64,000 nucleotides of DNA from Devosia submarina (lineage in GTDB: Bacteria; Pseudomonadota; Alphaproteobacteria; Rhizobiales; Devosiaceae). The position numbers were made by a program, and so were the translations under genes. Where the stretch lies: NCBI RefSeq assembly GCF_003056345.1, contig NZ_PYWB01000008.1, forward strand, positions 222,067 through 286,066, read 5' to 3'. The notes under the pieces are model-generated. The model was not told the origin of the DNA. It did not search any database and was given only the letters and a program-made list of their open reading frames with translations. Positions within the stretch are counted from its first letter, which is position 1, and each line of letters begins with the position of its first letter. Positions 26,160-35,970 of this stretch are shown piece by piece.

Positions 26160-27080
26160 CTAGGTGCGCATCGCATTCCGCTTGCGCCGCTTGGCCGAAT
26201 ACATCGCATCATCGGCGATCCGGTAAAGCTCGGAGAGATTCTGCGCGTCATCCGGGTAGAAGGCAATTCCCGAACTCACACCCACGCTCACCTGCCCATC
26301 TCCAATCGTGATGGGCTTGGCCACTGCTTTTTCCAGCCGCGACAAGGCGACGGCCACATTGGTGCGGGAACACGGGTGGCGGATCAGCACGGCAAATTCA
26401 TCCCCACCCCAGCGCGCCACCAGATCGCTGCTGCGGAACGTGGATCGAAGCAGATCTGCAAAATGGCGCAGTACAGCGTCGCCCGCCGAGTGGCCATGCG
26501 TGTCGTTGACAGGCTTCAGGCCGTCCAGATCCATGACAATGAGTCCCACCGTTTCCTGGTGGCGGCTCATGTTGAGGGCTTCGGCGAACGCTGCATCAAA
26601 GGCGCGCCGGTTATAGAGCCCGGTGAGCGGGTCCTGCCCGGCAATTGCCTGGAGGCGTTCCTCGCGCTCCTTTTCCGCCGAAATATACTGGAACATGGCC
26701 AGCGACATATTGGCTTCAGGAAGCATAACGCCGCTGAAGCGCGTCGGCAGGAGCTTTCCGGCCCTCGTGACAATAGGGACTTCTTCCTGCGGGAATTCAA
26801 AGGGCTCCAGGAGATTTTGCCCCCGCAATCTATTGAGTTGGACAACGGCGTGATTCGCCTGCTGACGATTGGCGAACAATCTCCTGATCAGGTCGGCAAC
26901 GGTGCCGGCCTCGGCAAGCGTATAGCCGGTCACATCGGTGAAGCGGCGGTTCATAAACTCCACCACATCGTCGTCGATCCGGCTCCACGATATGGCAACC
27001 GGCATGGCGTTGAGTGCCACCTTCATGCGGTCGTCCAAGCGCGTCTTTAGCCCGATCGGCACAACAGTGCTGCTTTTCAT
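26160..27080 (-). CDS. PAS-GGDEF diguanylate cyclase
   Basis: A 306-residue cytoplasmic protein with no membrane helix. Residues ~15-130 form a PAS sensor (NAMPVAISWSRIDDDVVEFM, RFTDVTGYTLAEAG). Residues ~140-300 form a GGDEF domain with intact ARWGGDEFAV. RSSD five residues before GGDEF matches the RxxD product-inhibition site, so it should be a feedback-controlled c-di-GMP synthase. Divergent from the next gene. Confidence 0.92.
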   Translation of the reverse strand: MKSSTVVPIGLKTRLDDRMKVALNAMPVAISWSRIDDDVVEFMNRRFTDVTGYTLAEAGTVADLIRRLFANRQQANHAVVQLNRLRGQNLLEPFEFPQEEVPIVTRAGKLLPTRFSGVMLPEANMSLAMFQYISAEKEREERLQAIAGQDPLTGLYNRRAFDAAFAEALNMSRHQETVGLIVMDLDGLKPVNDTHGHSAGDAVLRHFADLLRSTFRSSDLVARWGGDEFAVLIRHPCSRTNVAVALSRLEKAVAKPITIGDGQVSVGVSSGIAFYPDDAQNLSELYRIADDAMYSAKRRKRNAMRT

Positions 27081-27224
27081 ATAAACGCCTCCAAATGGGG
27101 AGCGCAGCGACGGCCCTATAGTTCCCCCCGAGACCCAACGCTCCCTTCTAGGGTTACCAAAAGCTTAGTGCCCGTCCCCGGCGATCAGAAGGAACTGCCC
27201 GGCAGCTAAGGGGTTGAGAAGCCC

Positions 27225-28145
27225 ATGACCTTTTCAGCCTACACCGAGTTCGATTGCGTAATCATTGGAGGCGGCCCCGCCGGACTGATGGCCGCAATCT
27301 ATCTTGCCCGCTTCCACCGGCGGCCGCTGATCGTCGACGCAGGACAGAGCCGCGCCCGCCTCATTCCCGTGTCCCACAATATTTCGGGCTTTGCCGAAGG
27401 GATCAGCGGCGCCGAGCTCCTCCAGCGCATGCGCGCCCAGGCGGAGGGCTACAAGATCCCAATCCTGCAGGCGACCGCCGAAACGATCACCTGCGCCAGC
27501 GACGGCTTCGAAGTCGTCGCCAGAAACCACACGCTCAAGGCGCGACGCGTGCTCCTCGCCACTGGCATTGTCGACAATATACCCGAACTGCCCAGCCTTG
27601 CCGCCAGCCTTTATGGCGGCGCGCTGCGGCTCTGCCCGATCTGCGACGGCTACGAGGCCACCAATCAATCCGTCGCCGTTTATGGCCCGCCAGGCCGCGC
27701 CGCCGCCGAGGCCATGTTCCTCCGCACCTATAGCGAGGAGGTCACGCTCCTGCCTGCCACGACCGATCCGATGGATGAAGGGCTCGCAAGCCAACTCGCC
27801 GCAAGAGGCATAACGATCGCCCCAGTGCCATGCGATGTCGAGGTGAATGCAGACAATGTCGAGGCTCGCTTTGCCGACGGCACAAGCCGCCGCTTCGACG
27901 TCCTCTACCCCGCTTTGGGTGCAGTGGTGCAGTCAGGCCTGGCACAAAGGCTTGGCGCCCGATGCGAGAAGGTCGGCTGCATCATTGTTGATCATCACCA
28001 GAAAACCAGCGTTGAAGGGCTCTACGCAGCCGGCGACGTCGTTCACGAACTCAACCAGATTGCCGTGGCGCTTGGCCACGCCGCCATCGCGGCAACCGAC
28101 ATTCACAACAGCCTCGCCCGCGACGATGGCGAGCGCCTCCGCTAG
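27225..28145 (+). CDS. Thioredoxin-reductase-like FAD/NAD(P) oxidoreductase
   Basis: A 306-residue flavoprotein. FAD binding [16 protein letters not shown], a second nucleotide region ([11 protein letters not shown]) and GLYAAGDVV near the end follow the thioredoxin reductase order. The redox motif CPICDGYE stands in place of CATCDG. The NAD(P) motif GPPGRA departs from the usual GxGxxA. It may reduce a thioredoxin-like partner or be a ferredoxin reductase-type enzyme; partner unknown. Confidence 0.87.
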   Translation: MTFSAYTEFDCVIIGGGPAGLMAAIYLARFHRRPLIVDAGQSRARLIPVSHNISGFAEGISGAELLQRMRAQAEGYKIPILQATAETITCASDGFEVVARNHTLKARRVLLATGIVDNIPELPSLAASLYGGALRLCPICDGYEATNQSVAVYGPPGRAAAEAMFLRTYSEEVTLLPATTDPMDEGLASQLAARGITIAPVPCDVEVNADNVEARFADGTSRRFDVLYPALGAVVQSGLAQRLGARCEKVGCIIVDHHQKTSVEGLYAAGDVVHELNQIAVALGHAAIAATDIHNSLARDDGERLR

Positions 28146-28232
28146 CCCATCAACTCCACTTAACACAGGCGTTCCCGGCATCCTTTTCCCCTAATTCGCT
28201 GTTCCCATCAGGTTCATTTTGCCTTGAGTCCC

Positions 28233-29768
28233 ATGTCATCTGACCGCCAAGAACTCATCGCCCGCCAAAACGCTCTTGCCGACTTTGGCGAGTTGGCCCT
28301 GCGCTCCGATGATCTCCAGGCGATCCTGACTGAAGCTTGCCGCATCGTGGTCGAAGCGCTTGGCGCCGACTTAGCCAAAATCCTTGAGATCCAGTCCGAC
28401 CAGCGCACGGCCCTTGTACGGGCCGGCATTGGCTGGCGCGACGGGATTGTTGGCCGGCAATGCGTCTTGATGAGCGAAGAAACGTCCGAAGCCTTTGCGC
28501 TCCGGCAAGGCAAGCCCATCGTCATGCAAAACCTTGCCACCGAACAGCGCTTCGGCATTCCCCACTTCATGGAGAAGCATGGCGTTCAGGCGCTGGTAAA
28601 TGTTCCCATCTTTCTGCCGGGCGGAAAGCCTTATGGCATTCTCGAGGTCGACGCTTTCCAGCCCCGCGAATTCGCCGATGCGGAAGTCAGTTTTCTGCGC
28701 ACCTATGCGGCCGTGCTTGGCCCCGTTATTGACCGGCTGCACAAGATCGCCGATCTCGAGCGCAGCGATGAGCGTTTCCGCACCGTGGTGGAAAACGCCC
28801 AGGATTTTGCAATCATCCTCAGCGATCCCGAGGATCGGATCACCGCCTGGTTTCCCGGGGCAGAAGAAATCCTGGGCTGGCGCGAGGACGAGGTGCTCGG
28901 CAAGCGGATCGACACGATCTTCACGCCTCAGGATCAGGAAAGCGAGATGCCCGCGCGCGAACGGGAAAATGCTCTCGAACGAGGCCGAGCCTCCGACGTA
29001 CGCTGGCACGTGACCAAGTCTGGGGGCCGCGTCTTTCTTGATGGGCAAACAATTGCCCTGCGCAATGCGGATGGGTCCCTGCAGGGTTTCCTCAAGATCG
29101 CGCAGAACCTAACCGAGCGGAAACGCAACGAGGAACGCCAGGCGGTCCTGCTCGCCGAACTGCAGCACCGGGTGCGCAATGTCCTTGCCCTGGTCGGGGC
29201 CCTTCTGAACCGTGGCGATCTTTCCCTCGACACGGTAGAGTTTCGCGATCGCCTTGCTGGCCGGATCAGGGCCATGTCACGCACCCAAACACTGCTCACG
29301 CGCGGCGCAGGCCAGGGCGTGGACCTTGAAGGCATGATCCGCGAGGAATTGCAGGCCCAAGGCGCACGCGATGGGCAGGTGGCGCTGAGCGGCCCGACCA
29401 TCACGCTTCCGCCCAAGGCCGCAGAAGTGCTGACGCTTGCCGTCCACGAGCTTGCAACAAACGCCAGCAAGCACGGAGCCCTTTCGCAAGCGCAAGGGCG
29501 CGTTGAGGTGCAATGGCGCCTCCAAGGAAAAGGCGATGAAACCTGGTTCCATCTGGATTGGGTGGAGCAAGGGGTTCAACTGGAGCCCGATCAGCCGCGG
29601 CGCAAGGGCTTCGGCACCGAACTCATCACTGGCCGCGTCCCCTATGAACTGGGCGGCAAGGGCGAGATGACGATCGAGCTCGGTGGACTTGCCTGCCACA
29701 TTGCTTTCCCCCTGAAATCAGGCGAAAGCATCCTGCAGGCGGGCCTTTCGCCCAGCCAGCGCATATAG
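28233..29768 (+). CDS. GAF-PAS sensor histidine kinase, HWE family
   Basis: About 511 residues and no membrane helix. A GAF domain occupies residues ~25-165, a PAS domain ~175-300 (ENAQDFAIILSDPEDRI, GAEEILGWREDEVLG) and the kinase core ~310-500. The core has the HWE-type phosphoacceptor ELQHRVRNVLALVGAL, N-box HELATNASKHGAL and FHLDWVEQG, followed by RKGFGTELI. HWE kinases often serve light or general stress responses in this order. The lone receiver gene begins seven bases after its stop and is the obvious partner. Start at ATG 28233; a TTG lies three codons earlier. Confidence 0.92.
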   Translation: MSSDRQELIARQNALADFGELALRSDDLQAILTEACRIVVEALGADLAKILEIQSDQRTALVRAGIGWRDGIVGRQCVLMSEETSEAFALRQGKPIVMQNLATEQRFGIPHFMEKHGVQALVNVPIFLPGGKPYGILEVDAFQPREFADAEVSFLRTYAAVLGPVIDRLHKIADLERSDERFRTVVENAQDFAIILSDPEDRITAWFPGAEEILGWREDEVLGKRIDTIFTPQDQESEMPARERENALERGRASDVRWHVTKSGGRVFLDGQTIALRNADGSLQGFLKIAQNLTERKRNEERQAVLLAELQHRVRNVLALVGALLNRGDLSLDTVEFRDRLAGRIRAMSRTQTLLTRGAGQGVDLEGMIREELQAQGARDGQVALSGPTITLPPKAAEVLTLAVHELATNASKHGALSQAQGRVEVQWRLQGKGDETWFHLDWVEQGVQLEPDQPRRKGFGTELITGRVPYELGGKGEMTIELGGLACHIAFPLKSGESILQAGLSPSQRI

Positions 29769-29775
29769 GAAAAGC

Positions 29776-30144
29776 ATGAGCGATCCAACGCCCCTCCAAG
29801 GCCGTTCGGTTCTGGTGGTAGACGACGACTTCTTTCTGGCCATGGACGCCTGCTCGACGCTGCAAGAGGCCGCCGCCACGATCATTGGTCCCTTCGGCCG
29901 TGCCACCGATGCCTTGAATTCCCTTAAGAACCAACGCCCCGACCTCGCCATCGTTGATCTCAATCTCGGCTCGGGCCCCAATTTCGAGCTGGCCCGAACC
30001 CTTGCAGATGCCGGCATTCCGACCGTGATCATGACGGGCTACGACAAGGACGTCATCCCGCCCGATCTCACCCATTTGCCCTGCCTGCAAAAGCCGCTCG
30101 ACATGGGCCAGCTCATCTCAACCTGCGAGAACCTGCTTCAATAG
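29776..30144 (+). CDS. Single-domain response regulator
   Basis: A 122-residue receiver: acidic pocket VDDDFF, phosphoacceptor Asp in LAIVDLNLG, threonine in VIMTGY and lysine in LQKP. There is no output domain. It follows the HWE kinase in the same operon, so it is probably a phosphate relay or a competitor for phosphoryl groups. TAGGAAAAGC precedes the ATG. Confidence 0.93.
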   Translation: MSDPTPLQGRSVLVVDDDFFLAMDACSTLQEAAATIIGPFGRATDALNSLKNQRPDLAIVDLNLGSGPNFELARTLADAGIPTVIMTGYDKDVIPPDLTHLPCLQKPLDMGQLISTCENLLQ

Positions 30145-30156
30145 GCGGCTCATGGC

Positions 30157-32826
30157 CTACACGATCGACCTGGCCTCCGCCCCGCCCCACCAGATCTTGT
30201 CGGCGTCGATCTTGCCGATCAGCCTTCGTGCCTCGCTTTCGGGCACCGGCTTGCTGAAGAAATAGCCCTGCGCGAAATCGCTGCCGTTTGCGCGAAGCCG
30301 ATCCAGCTGCTGCCGCGTCTCCACCCCTTCGGCCGTGATGGTCATGCCCAGCGTCCGCCCCAGGGTGATAATCGCCTTGATGATGGCCTGCGACTCTCCT
30401 TCATCACCCACATGGGCCACAAAGGAGCGATCGATCTTGAGTTTGGTGAAAGGGAATTTCCGGAGGTAACTGAGGGAAGAAAACCCCGTACCGAAATCAT
30501 CCAGCGCAATGCCAACCCCCAGATCTCGGAATTGGTGCAGGATATGCAAATTGAGTTCGCTATCCTGCATCAGCACGGATTCGGTTATCTCGAGCTCCAG
30601 CCGATGCGCGGGCAGCCCTGAATCCGCCAGCGCCTGGGACACTTGTTGCAGCAGATTGTTGTTGCGGAATTCGCAGGCTGAAAGGTTTACCGCCACATTG
30701 ACATGTTCGGGCCAAGCCATCGCCGCACGGCATGCCCGGCGCAGCGCCCAGGCGCCCATTGGCAATATGAGGCCGGTTTCCTCTGCGACGGGAATGAAAT
30801 CAGCCGGACTGACCAGCCCGCGCTCGGGATGTCGCCACCGCAACAGCGCCTCGAAGCTATCCACGCGATCTTTCGCGAGGTCCACGACGGGCTGGAAAAA
30901 GAGTTCGAATTCACCCCGGGCAAGGGAGCTCTCAAGGTCCGCCTTGATGGCCTGCCGGTCCACCATGCGCGCTTCCATCTCGAACTCGAACACCCGATAG
31001 GTGCCGCGCCCAGCGCGCTTGGCTTCATAGAGCGCAATGTCGGCGCGCTGGAGAAGCTGGTCTCCATCATTGCCAGCCACCCCTGCCACGGCGATCCCGA
31101 TGCTTATCCCGACATGCAGATAAGCTTCATCAAGAAGGAAACTCTCGCCCAGCGACGCCACCAGCCGCTCCGCCAGTTCTTCCAGCGCCCTTCGCTCGCT
31201 TTGCCCCACCGAAATGATCGCGAACTCATCGCCCCCTATTCGCGCGACATAGTCCCCCTCCCCCGTGCAGGATCGAATGCGCTCCCCCACTTCCACAAGC
31301 AGCGCATCACCCGCCGCATGGCCCAGAGTGTCGTTCACCTCTTTGAAGTGATCGAGATCAAGGCATAGCACGGCCACGCCTTTCTTGCCGCCCGCCTCGG
31401 CCAGCTCCGCCGAGAGCCGTTCGCGGAACGCGCGCCGATTGTGCAGCCCGGTTAGGGAATCATGCCTGGCAAGGTGCTCGAGCTTGGCATGCGCCTGGCG
31501 CCGTTCGGTGACGTCGCGAAAGAAAACCGACAATCCAACTGCGGTCGGATAGGCATGAACCTGCAGCCACACCCCCTTTATCGCCAAAAATTCCTCGAAT
31601 TCCACCGCTCTCTGCGTGGCAAAGGCCTGCTCGTATTGCCGCTGGAACTGGGTACCCACCGCATCGGGAAAGGCGTCCCACAAATACCCGCCAACGGCGA
31701 AGCCTGGAATGTCGCCGAGCAGTTCATGCGCCCGCCGATTAAGATACGTAATGCGCCAATTGCGATCAATAACGGTGACACTGTCGGATGTACTGTCCAA
31801 CACCGCGGACAACTCCTTGCTGCTGGCGATCGCTTCGCCCCGGAGCTTGCGCTCGGCCTGCAGCATCCAATGTTCCCGCACACCAAACAAAACCATGAAC
31901 ATCACGGTCGCCGGAAGCGCAGTAAGATAGATCCAGCCATGGATCGGAAGGCCAACGGCTATTGCCGCGGTGAACACGGCGGCCACACAGGCGGCCGGAA
32001 CAAAGGCTTCGGCAATCAGCTGGGATCGCGAGAGCTGCTGCTCGGGCGCTTGCCGTAGCGCCTGACCCTGCCGTAGATCTTCCAGCGCGGCCCAGATAAC
32101 AAACAGGAAGCACATCACCCACGCGCTGTCGAACAGGCTGCCCACATCGTAGCCCCCTCCCATAAGCGTCACGCCATACTGCAGATTAGCCAGCGCCTGC
32201 GCGAACACGGCCAGCAACACCAGTCCAAGCACCAGCTGCTTGTGCGGGGGTGAATGGATCACAAGGCAGATCAGCCCGAAAGCTCCAGTTCCAAACCAGG
32301 CGACGGGGTAAAAGAACGCAACAGAAGTTCCAAGGGGACTAAGCTGCGAGCCACCAAGCACTGGCAGCAGCAGGAGAAAGCCCGCAAGGGTGGATGCAAG
32401 CAGCGTGAGCCACAGATTGGCGATCTGCACCCGCGTGATCAGCCGCTTGTCGACGCCGAAATGATAAATTCCGAAAATGAAAAGAACGCAGGTCAGAACA
32501 TAGCCAGCATCCGCAAGACCCGGGAATTGGCTGGGGAAGCGCTGCAGATCATAGAACTGCCAGGCAATGGTTCCCAGGCTCCACAAGCCCGAGCCCAGGC
32601 ACAGTTCGAGCCACGCACGCCGATCATATCCCGCAGCCACCCGATAGGCGAAAAAGCACGCCACAGCCGCCGCTGCCGGCACAACGGTCCAGGCCACAAC
32701 CGACCACCAATGGCGCTCGCCACTGTCCAGCTGCAACACATCCGGCCCAAACTGAAACAGCAAACATCCCAGAACCAGCAGGCCTGCCGCGACGATCCTG
32801 CTGTAGGGGGCACCAGAATAAAACAT
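30157..32826 (-). CDS. Large membrane PAS-GGDEF-EAL protein
   Basis: An 889-residue protein. Residues ~10-330 hold about nine or ten membrane helices. PAS follows at ~340-450 (VLDSTSDSVTVIDRNWRITY), then GGDEF at ~460-625 (ARIGGDEFAI, intact; RxxD site absent, GEGD instead) and EAL at ~640-880 with SFEALLRW, ELEITESVLM, DDFGTGFSSL and EGVET intact. It should make or degrade c-di-GMP in response to a membrane or PAS signal. Only twelve bases separate its stop from that of the convergent receiver gene. Confidence 0.93.
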   Translation of the reverse strand: MFYSGAPYSRIVAAGLLVLGCLLFQFGPDVLQLDSGERHWWSVVAWTVVPAAAAVACFFAYRVAAGYDRRAWLELCLGSGLWSLGTIAWQFYDLQRFPSQFPGLADAGYVLTCVLFIFGIYHFGVDKRLITRVQIANLWLTLLASTLAGFLLLLPVLGGSQLSPLGTSVAFFYPVAWFGTGAFGLICLVIHSPPHKQLVLGLVLLAVFAQALANLQYGVTLMGGGYDVGSLFDSAWVMCFLFVIWAALEDLRQGQALRQAPEQQLSRSQLIAEAFVPAACVAAVFTAAIAVGLPIHGWIYLTALPATVMFMVLFGVREHWMLQAERKLRGEAIASSKELSAVLDSTSDSVTVIDRNWRITYLNRRAHELLGDIPGFAVGGYLWDAFPDAVGTQFQRQYEQAFATQRAVEFEEFLAIKGVWLQVHAYPTAVGLSVFFRDVTERRQAHAKLEHLARHDSLTGLHNRRAFRERLSAELAEAGGKKGVAVLCLDLDHFKEVNDTLGHAAGDALLVEVGERIRSCTGEGDYVARIGGDEFAIISVGQSERRALEELAERLVASLGESFLLDEAYLHVGISIGIAVAGVAGNDGDQLLQRADIALYEAKRAGRGTYRVFEFEMEARMVDRQAIKADLESSLARGEFELFFQPVVDLAKDRVDSFEALLRWRHPERGLVSPADFIPVAEETGLILPMGAWALRRACRAAMAWPEHVNVAVNLSACEFRNNNLLQQVSQALADSGLPAHRLELEITESVLMQDSELNLHILHQFRDLGVGIALDDFGTGFSSLSYLRKFPFTKLKIDRSFVAHVGDEGESQAIIKAIITLGRTLGMTITAEGVETRQQLDRLRANGSDFAQGYFFSKPVPESEARRLIGKIDADKIWWGGAEARSIV

Positions 32827-32988
32827 CCCGCCCTAACCGGCGGCGGCGGCCCCAAGTTCCTGCGGCTCACCGGTTCCGGTTAACAGGATGCAAACGACGA
32901 GTGCCGTGCTCGGCTTAGCCAGCACAATCGGGCGGAACACTTCGAGGCGCCCCGTCATTGCCCCAGCAGTAGAAATAAGGAGCTTGCC

Positions 32989-33246
32989 GTGACCCAACCC
33001 AACAAAGACAATCCATCCAAGCCCTCCGCCGATGCGATGACGCCGGAGCAGATCAGCAAGGCCACGCAGCAGAACCAGGACCGGAACAGGCCCGACCAGG
33101 ATCAATCCGCGCAAGAGGGGCAAAAAAGTGTCGCCAATGACAGCGGCACGCCCGGCTACGGCGCCGAAGAGAGCAAGAGCCAGCCTCGGCAAAACGGCTT
33201 GGATAACCAGAACGCTCGGGTCGACGATCTAGGCGACAGCACCTGA
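32989..33246 (+). CDS. Small disordered hydrophilic protein
   Basis: An 85-residue protein rich in Gln, Asn, Asp, Ser and Lys, with almost no hydrophobic residues. It starts at GTG after AAGGAGCTTGCC, a clear ribosome site. Its composition is like stress-related intrinsically disordered proteins. No domain recognised. Confidence 0.65.
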   Translation: MTQPNKDNPSKPSADAMTPEQISKATQQNQDRNRPDQDQSAQEGQKSVANDSGTPGYGAEESKSQPRQNGLDNQNARVDDLGDST

Positions 33247-33478
33247 GTTTGCCTTGGCTCTGTTGCATTAGCCAACTGCATGGATGTTTCCTCGCTAGTG
33301 CCCTGCCTGCCGGTTAACGCTGGATAGAGGCGCAACTGCACTCCGGCGGGCGCATTGCCCCTCCCCAGACACAAACTATCTGGCCTTCACCTCGCGCCTG
33401 ATAACAAGGGCCGAACCAAAACGCGGGTGCCCCCTATGGCGTGATCATGGGACCGTTCCTGTGCCCCATCGGCATACC

Positions 33479-33702
33479 CTGCCAAGCCCAGCCTGGGGCT
33501 ACGTGGCAGGTGCGGACCTGCGCACGGGCAGCCGCCCCGACAACGGGGCCACGCGTGCTCAAGCCGAGCGAGGTCAAGCTTTGCCAGGCACAAGTGTGAC
33601 AGCAGTCCACGCCAACGATCCAGCTTGGAGGCAAACCCTGGCCTCATCGCACGCCCAAAAGGAAAAACCCCGCCAGCCTAGTGGCTGAACGGGGTTTCTT
33701 TT
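33479..33702 (+). ncRNA. Candidate structured RNA ending in a strong terminator
   Basis: No convincing gene lies in 33247-33870. On the + strand, CCTGCCA/TGGCAGG (33479 to 33512) encloses AGCCC/GGGCT, and CCCCG-ACAA-CGGGG follows. At 33665-33697, AAACCCCG pairs with CGGGGTTT around an inner CAGCC-TAGT-GGCTG hairpin and runs into TTTCTTTT, a classic terminator. A short RNA would explain a terminator 420 bases from any gene. It does not match tmRNA, RNase P RNA or SRP RNA by eye; the 5' end is unknown. Confidence 0.35.
33665..33702 (+). terminator. Intrinsic terminator next to repeat copy 1
   Basis: AAACCCCG / CGGGGTTT outer stem with CAGCC / GGCTG inner stem and TTCTTTT tail. It directly precedes the first copy of the dispersed repeat. 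Confidence 0.8.
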
Positions 33703-33710
33703 GGTTGCGG

Positions 33711-33768
33711 GAGCGCGCAACAATCGCACCCCTACATTCTCGATAGCGGCATAAACGCAGGTTTTGAC
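33711..33768 (+). repeat. Dispersed repeat, copy 1
   Basis: A 29-base core beginning GAGCGCGCAACA and ending CGCACCCCTACATTC, then about 29 bases more shared with copy 3 (CGATAGCGGCATAAACGCAGG). The preceding GTTGCG pairs with CGCAAC to make a small hairpin. It marks the left edge of catabolic module 1. Confidence 0.85.
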
Positions 33769-33874
33769 CCATCCATGCCGTAAATGGAGGATCGCTGCCT
33801 CGGCGCCCAACAATCTAGCGCTGCATTACTGATAAGCGCTAGGCACTCTGCGAATGCAGCTAGCGTTCAGATTG

Positions 33875-35059
33875 CTAAATTGAGCGACGCACAGCGTAGC
33901 GGAAAATTTCATCGGTCGGTTCAACTCCGAGGCCTGAGCCGGTGGGGACCAGATACGCGCCTTGCGCGCATCCCATGTCGCCAGTGGTGTGAGCAAGATT
34001 TCGGTCAAAGATCGAGTGCTGGTACTCATGGTAGGGCAGGTTCTGCAGAGTTGATGCGGCCTGCAAACTCGCCGCCATGAAGATACCAATGCTGATCGAG
34101 GCATGGGGAATGGTGTTCATGTGAAAAGCCTGCGCCATGCGGCCGATCTGGATGAATTCGGTGATGCCGGTGTGCCCGATCTCGGGCTGGACGACGCTCA
34201 TGGCGCGGGCTTCGAAGCGTGGGCGGAATTCGTAGGTCGTGCGCAATTCTTCGCCCAGCGCCAGCGGCACGCCGATGCTATTGGCGACGCGGACCTGGCC
34301 CTCAAGGTTTTCCGGCTGTACCGGCGCTTCGGCGAAATAGAGATTATAGGCCTCAAGCCGTCGGATCAGGCGGATGGCTTCGGCGGCCTCGAACTTCCAG
34401 TGAAGATCGACCATCAGATCGATATCCGGGCCTACGGCTTCTCGCAGGGCGGCCATTTCGACGACGATGCCTTCGTCGGAAACGGCAGCGGCGAACTTGA
34501 TGCCTTTATAGCCCTTGCCGATCCATTCAAGCGCGAGATCGCAGCGCTCCTTGATGGTCGCGCGCGGTAGGCCGGAGACATAGGCAGGAATGGTATCGTG
34601 GCGGCGCCCGCCCAGTATTGTCGAGATCGGCACGTTCAGCACCTTGCCGGTGAGGTCGTAGAGGGCGATATCGACACCGGCAAGGGCGTCCAGATAAAAG
34701 CCGCCAAAGAACCCGCGCACCCGCATCAGATCATAGAGATCTTCGTGGATGACCACCGCATCACCCGGATCTCGGCCGATGATCACTGGTCCCAGTACAT
34801 CATCGATGATGGCCTTGGTCGCCTCGGGCGCGACGATGCCATAGCACTCGCCCCAACCCACCTTGCCGCTTTCGCCTGTGACCTTCACCAAAAGCGTCAT
34901 GTCCGTGGATGGATAGATCGTGCGGTTGCCCTTGCGAACTAGATAGCCGCGCTCGTTGATCGCCTCGCCCCCTTTGAGGGGCCCGAGATAGGGCACCTCG
35001 CGGGGAATCGAGATGATGAAGGTTTCAACCCTGACGATGGCGTCGACGATGTTTGGCAT
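33875..35059 (-). CDS. Enolase-superfamily acid-sugar dehydratase (mandelate racemase-like)
   Basis: A 394-residue protein. The N-terminal capping domain is followed by a TIM barrel with metal ligands in MVDLHWKF (Asp), FAEAPVQPEN (Glu) and ALGEELRTTYEF (Glu), and a general-acid histidine in IPHASISIGI. The D-x-H pattern is that of sugar-acid dehydratases such as galactonate or gluconate types; the substrate cannot be fixed. It is the last gene of the sugar ABC operon and overlaps the aldolase stop by one base. Confidence 0.87.
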   Translation of the reverse strand: MPNIVDAIVRVETFIISIPREVPYLGPLKGGEAINERGYLVRKGNRTIYPSTDMTLLVKVTGESGKVGWGECYGIVAPEATKAIIDDVLGPVIIGRDPGDAVVIHEDLYDLMRVRGFFGGFYLDALAGVDIALYDLTGKVLNVPISTILGGRRHDTIPAYVSGLPRATIKERCDLALEWIGKGYKGIKFAAAVSDEGIVVEMAALREAVGPDIDLMVDLHWKFEAAEAIRLIRRLEAYNLYFAEAPVQPENLEGQVRVANSIGVPLALGEELRTTYEFRPRFEARAMSVVQPEIGHTGITEFIQIGRMAQAFHMNTIPHASISIGIFMAASLQAASTLQNLPYHEYQHSIFDRNLAHTTGDMGCAQGAYLVPTGSGLGVEPTDEIFRYAVRRSI

Positions 35060-35970
35060 CAGACGGGCTTGTGGTTCGAATAAGGCAGATCGGCCTCGGC
35101 CAGCAGCAACGCCAGCTCGGCGCGGTCACCCTCGTCGAAGCGGGGCCCCTTGCCACGCACGAAAGTATGCTGGATGACGCCGCGCCGGCGCAGCACTTCC
35201 TTGGTCATGTGCATGCGGAAGATAGCCTGGAAATTGAGCAGGGGCAGGGAGACGTTGTAGAGCTTGCGTGTGGTGGCGACATCGCCCGCCTGCCAGGCAT
35301 GGATCATCTGCGCGTGGATATCGGCCAGTTCGGTTGCCGGCATCGTGCCCGCGGCGCCGCGGGCCAGCTCGTCGGTGACATAGCGCCCGCCTGCCCCGCC
35401 GAAAATGGCCTCGACCGAGCCCTTCGCCGCCGCTTTGATCCGCGTCAGATGCTGACCACAGGGGGAGGTCTCTTCCTTGACGTAGCGGATTTCGGGAACA
35501 GCTTTGGCGACGGCAGCGACTTCCTCGGGGGTCAGTCCGGCGCCGATCGGCTTGGGCTGGTTCTGCAGCATGATCGGAACCCCCGCCCCCGCCGCGACGG
35601 CCTTAAAATACTCCGTCTGGGCGGCAATGTCGTTGCCGAGCGCGAAAGGCGCGATGACCATGGCGGCGGCGGCGCCGATTTCTGCGCCCTGGGAGATGTG
35701 CTGGGCCGCAATTGCAGGATTGGGATCGCTGGCGCCGATGATGATCGGGATGCGCCCGTGGATGCGCTCCGCGAGGAGCTTGACCTGACTGCGGCGCTCC
35801 TCGGGGGTGAGGGTATCCACCTCACTGGCGACACCCGGATAAACGACCCCATCGACATCGCTCTCTAGCGCAAAGTCGATCACCGACAGGAAGTCAGCGG
35901 TATCGATCTGGCCGTCATCGCGGAAAGGTGTGGGCAGTACGGGAAACGCACCGGCGAGGGGTTTGGTCAT
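35059..35970 (-). CDS. DHDPS/NAL-family aldolase
   Basis: A 303-residue TIM-barrel aldolase. The Schiff-base lysine is in IRYVKEETSP and the carboxylate-binding loop is PGVASEVDTLT, an altered form of GxxGE. Relatives cleave 2-keto-3-deoxy sugar acids to pyruvate plus an aldehyde, which fits the dehydratase next door. Its ATG overlaps the permease stop as ATGA. Confidence 0.87.
   Translation of the reverse strand: MTKPLAGAFPVLPTPFRDDGQIDTADFLSVIDFALESDVDGVVYPGVASEVDTLTPEERRSQVKLLAERIHGRIPIIIGASDPNPAIAAQHISQGAEIGAAAAMVIAPFALGNDIAAQTEYFKAVAAGAGVPIMLQNQPKPIGAGLTPEEVAAVAKAVPEIRYVKEETSPCGQHLTRIKAAAKGSVEAIFGGAGGRYVTDELARGAAGTMPATELADIHAQMIHAWQAGDVATTRKLYNVSLPLLNFQAIFRMHMTKEVLRRRGVIQHTFVRGKGPRFDEGDRAELALLLAEADLPYSNHKPV

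Noticed and set aside
33704..33730. Possible tRNA 3' end at repeat copy 1
   Set aside because: The GTTGCG/CGCAAC stem resembles sequence near tRNA genes, but no cloverleaf or CCA-like end can be built.
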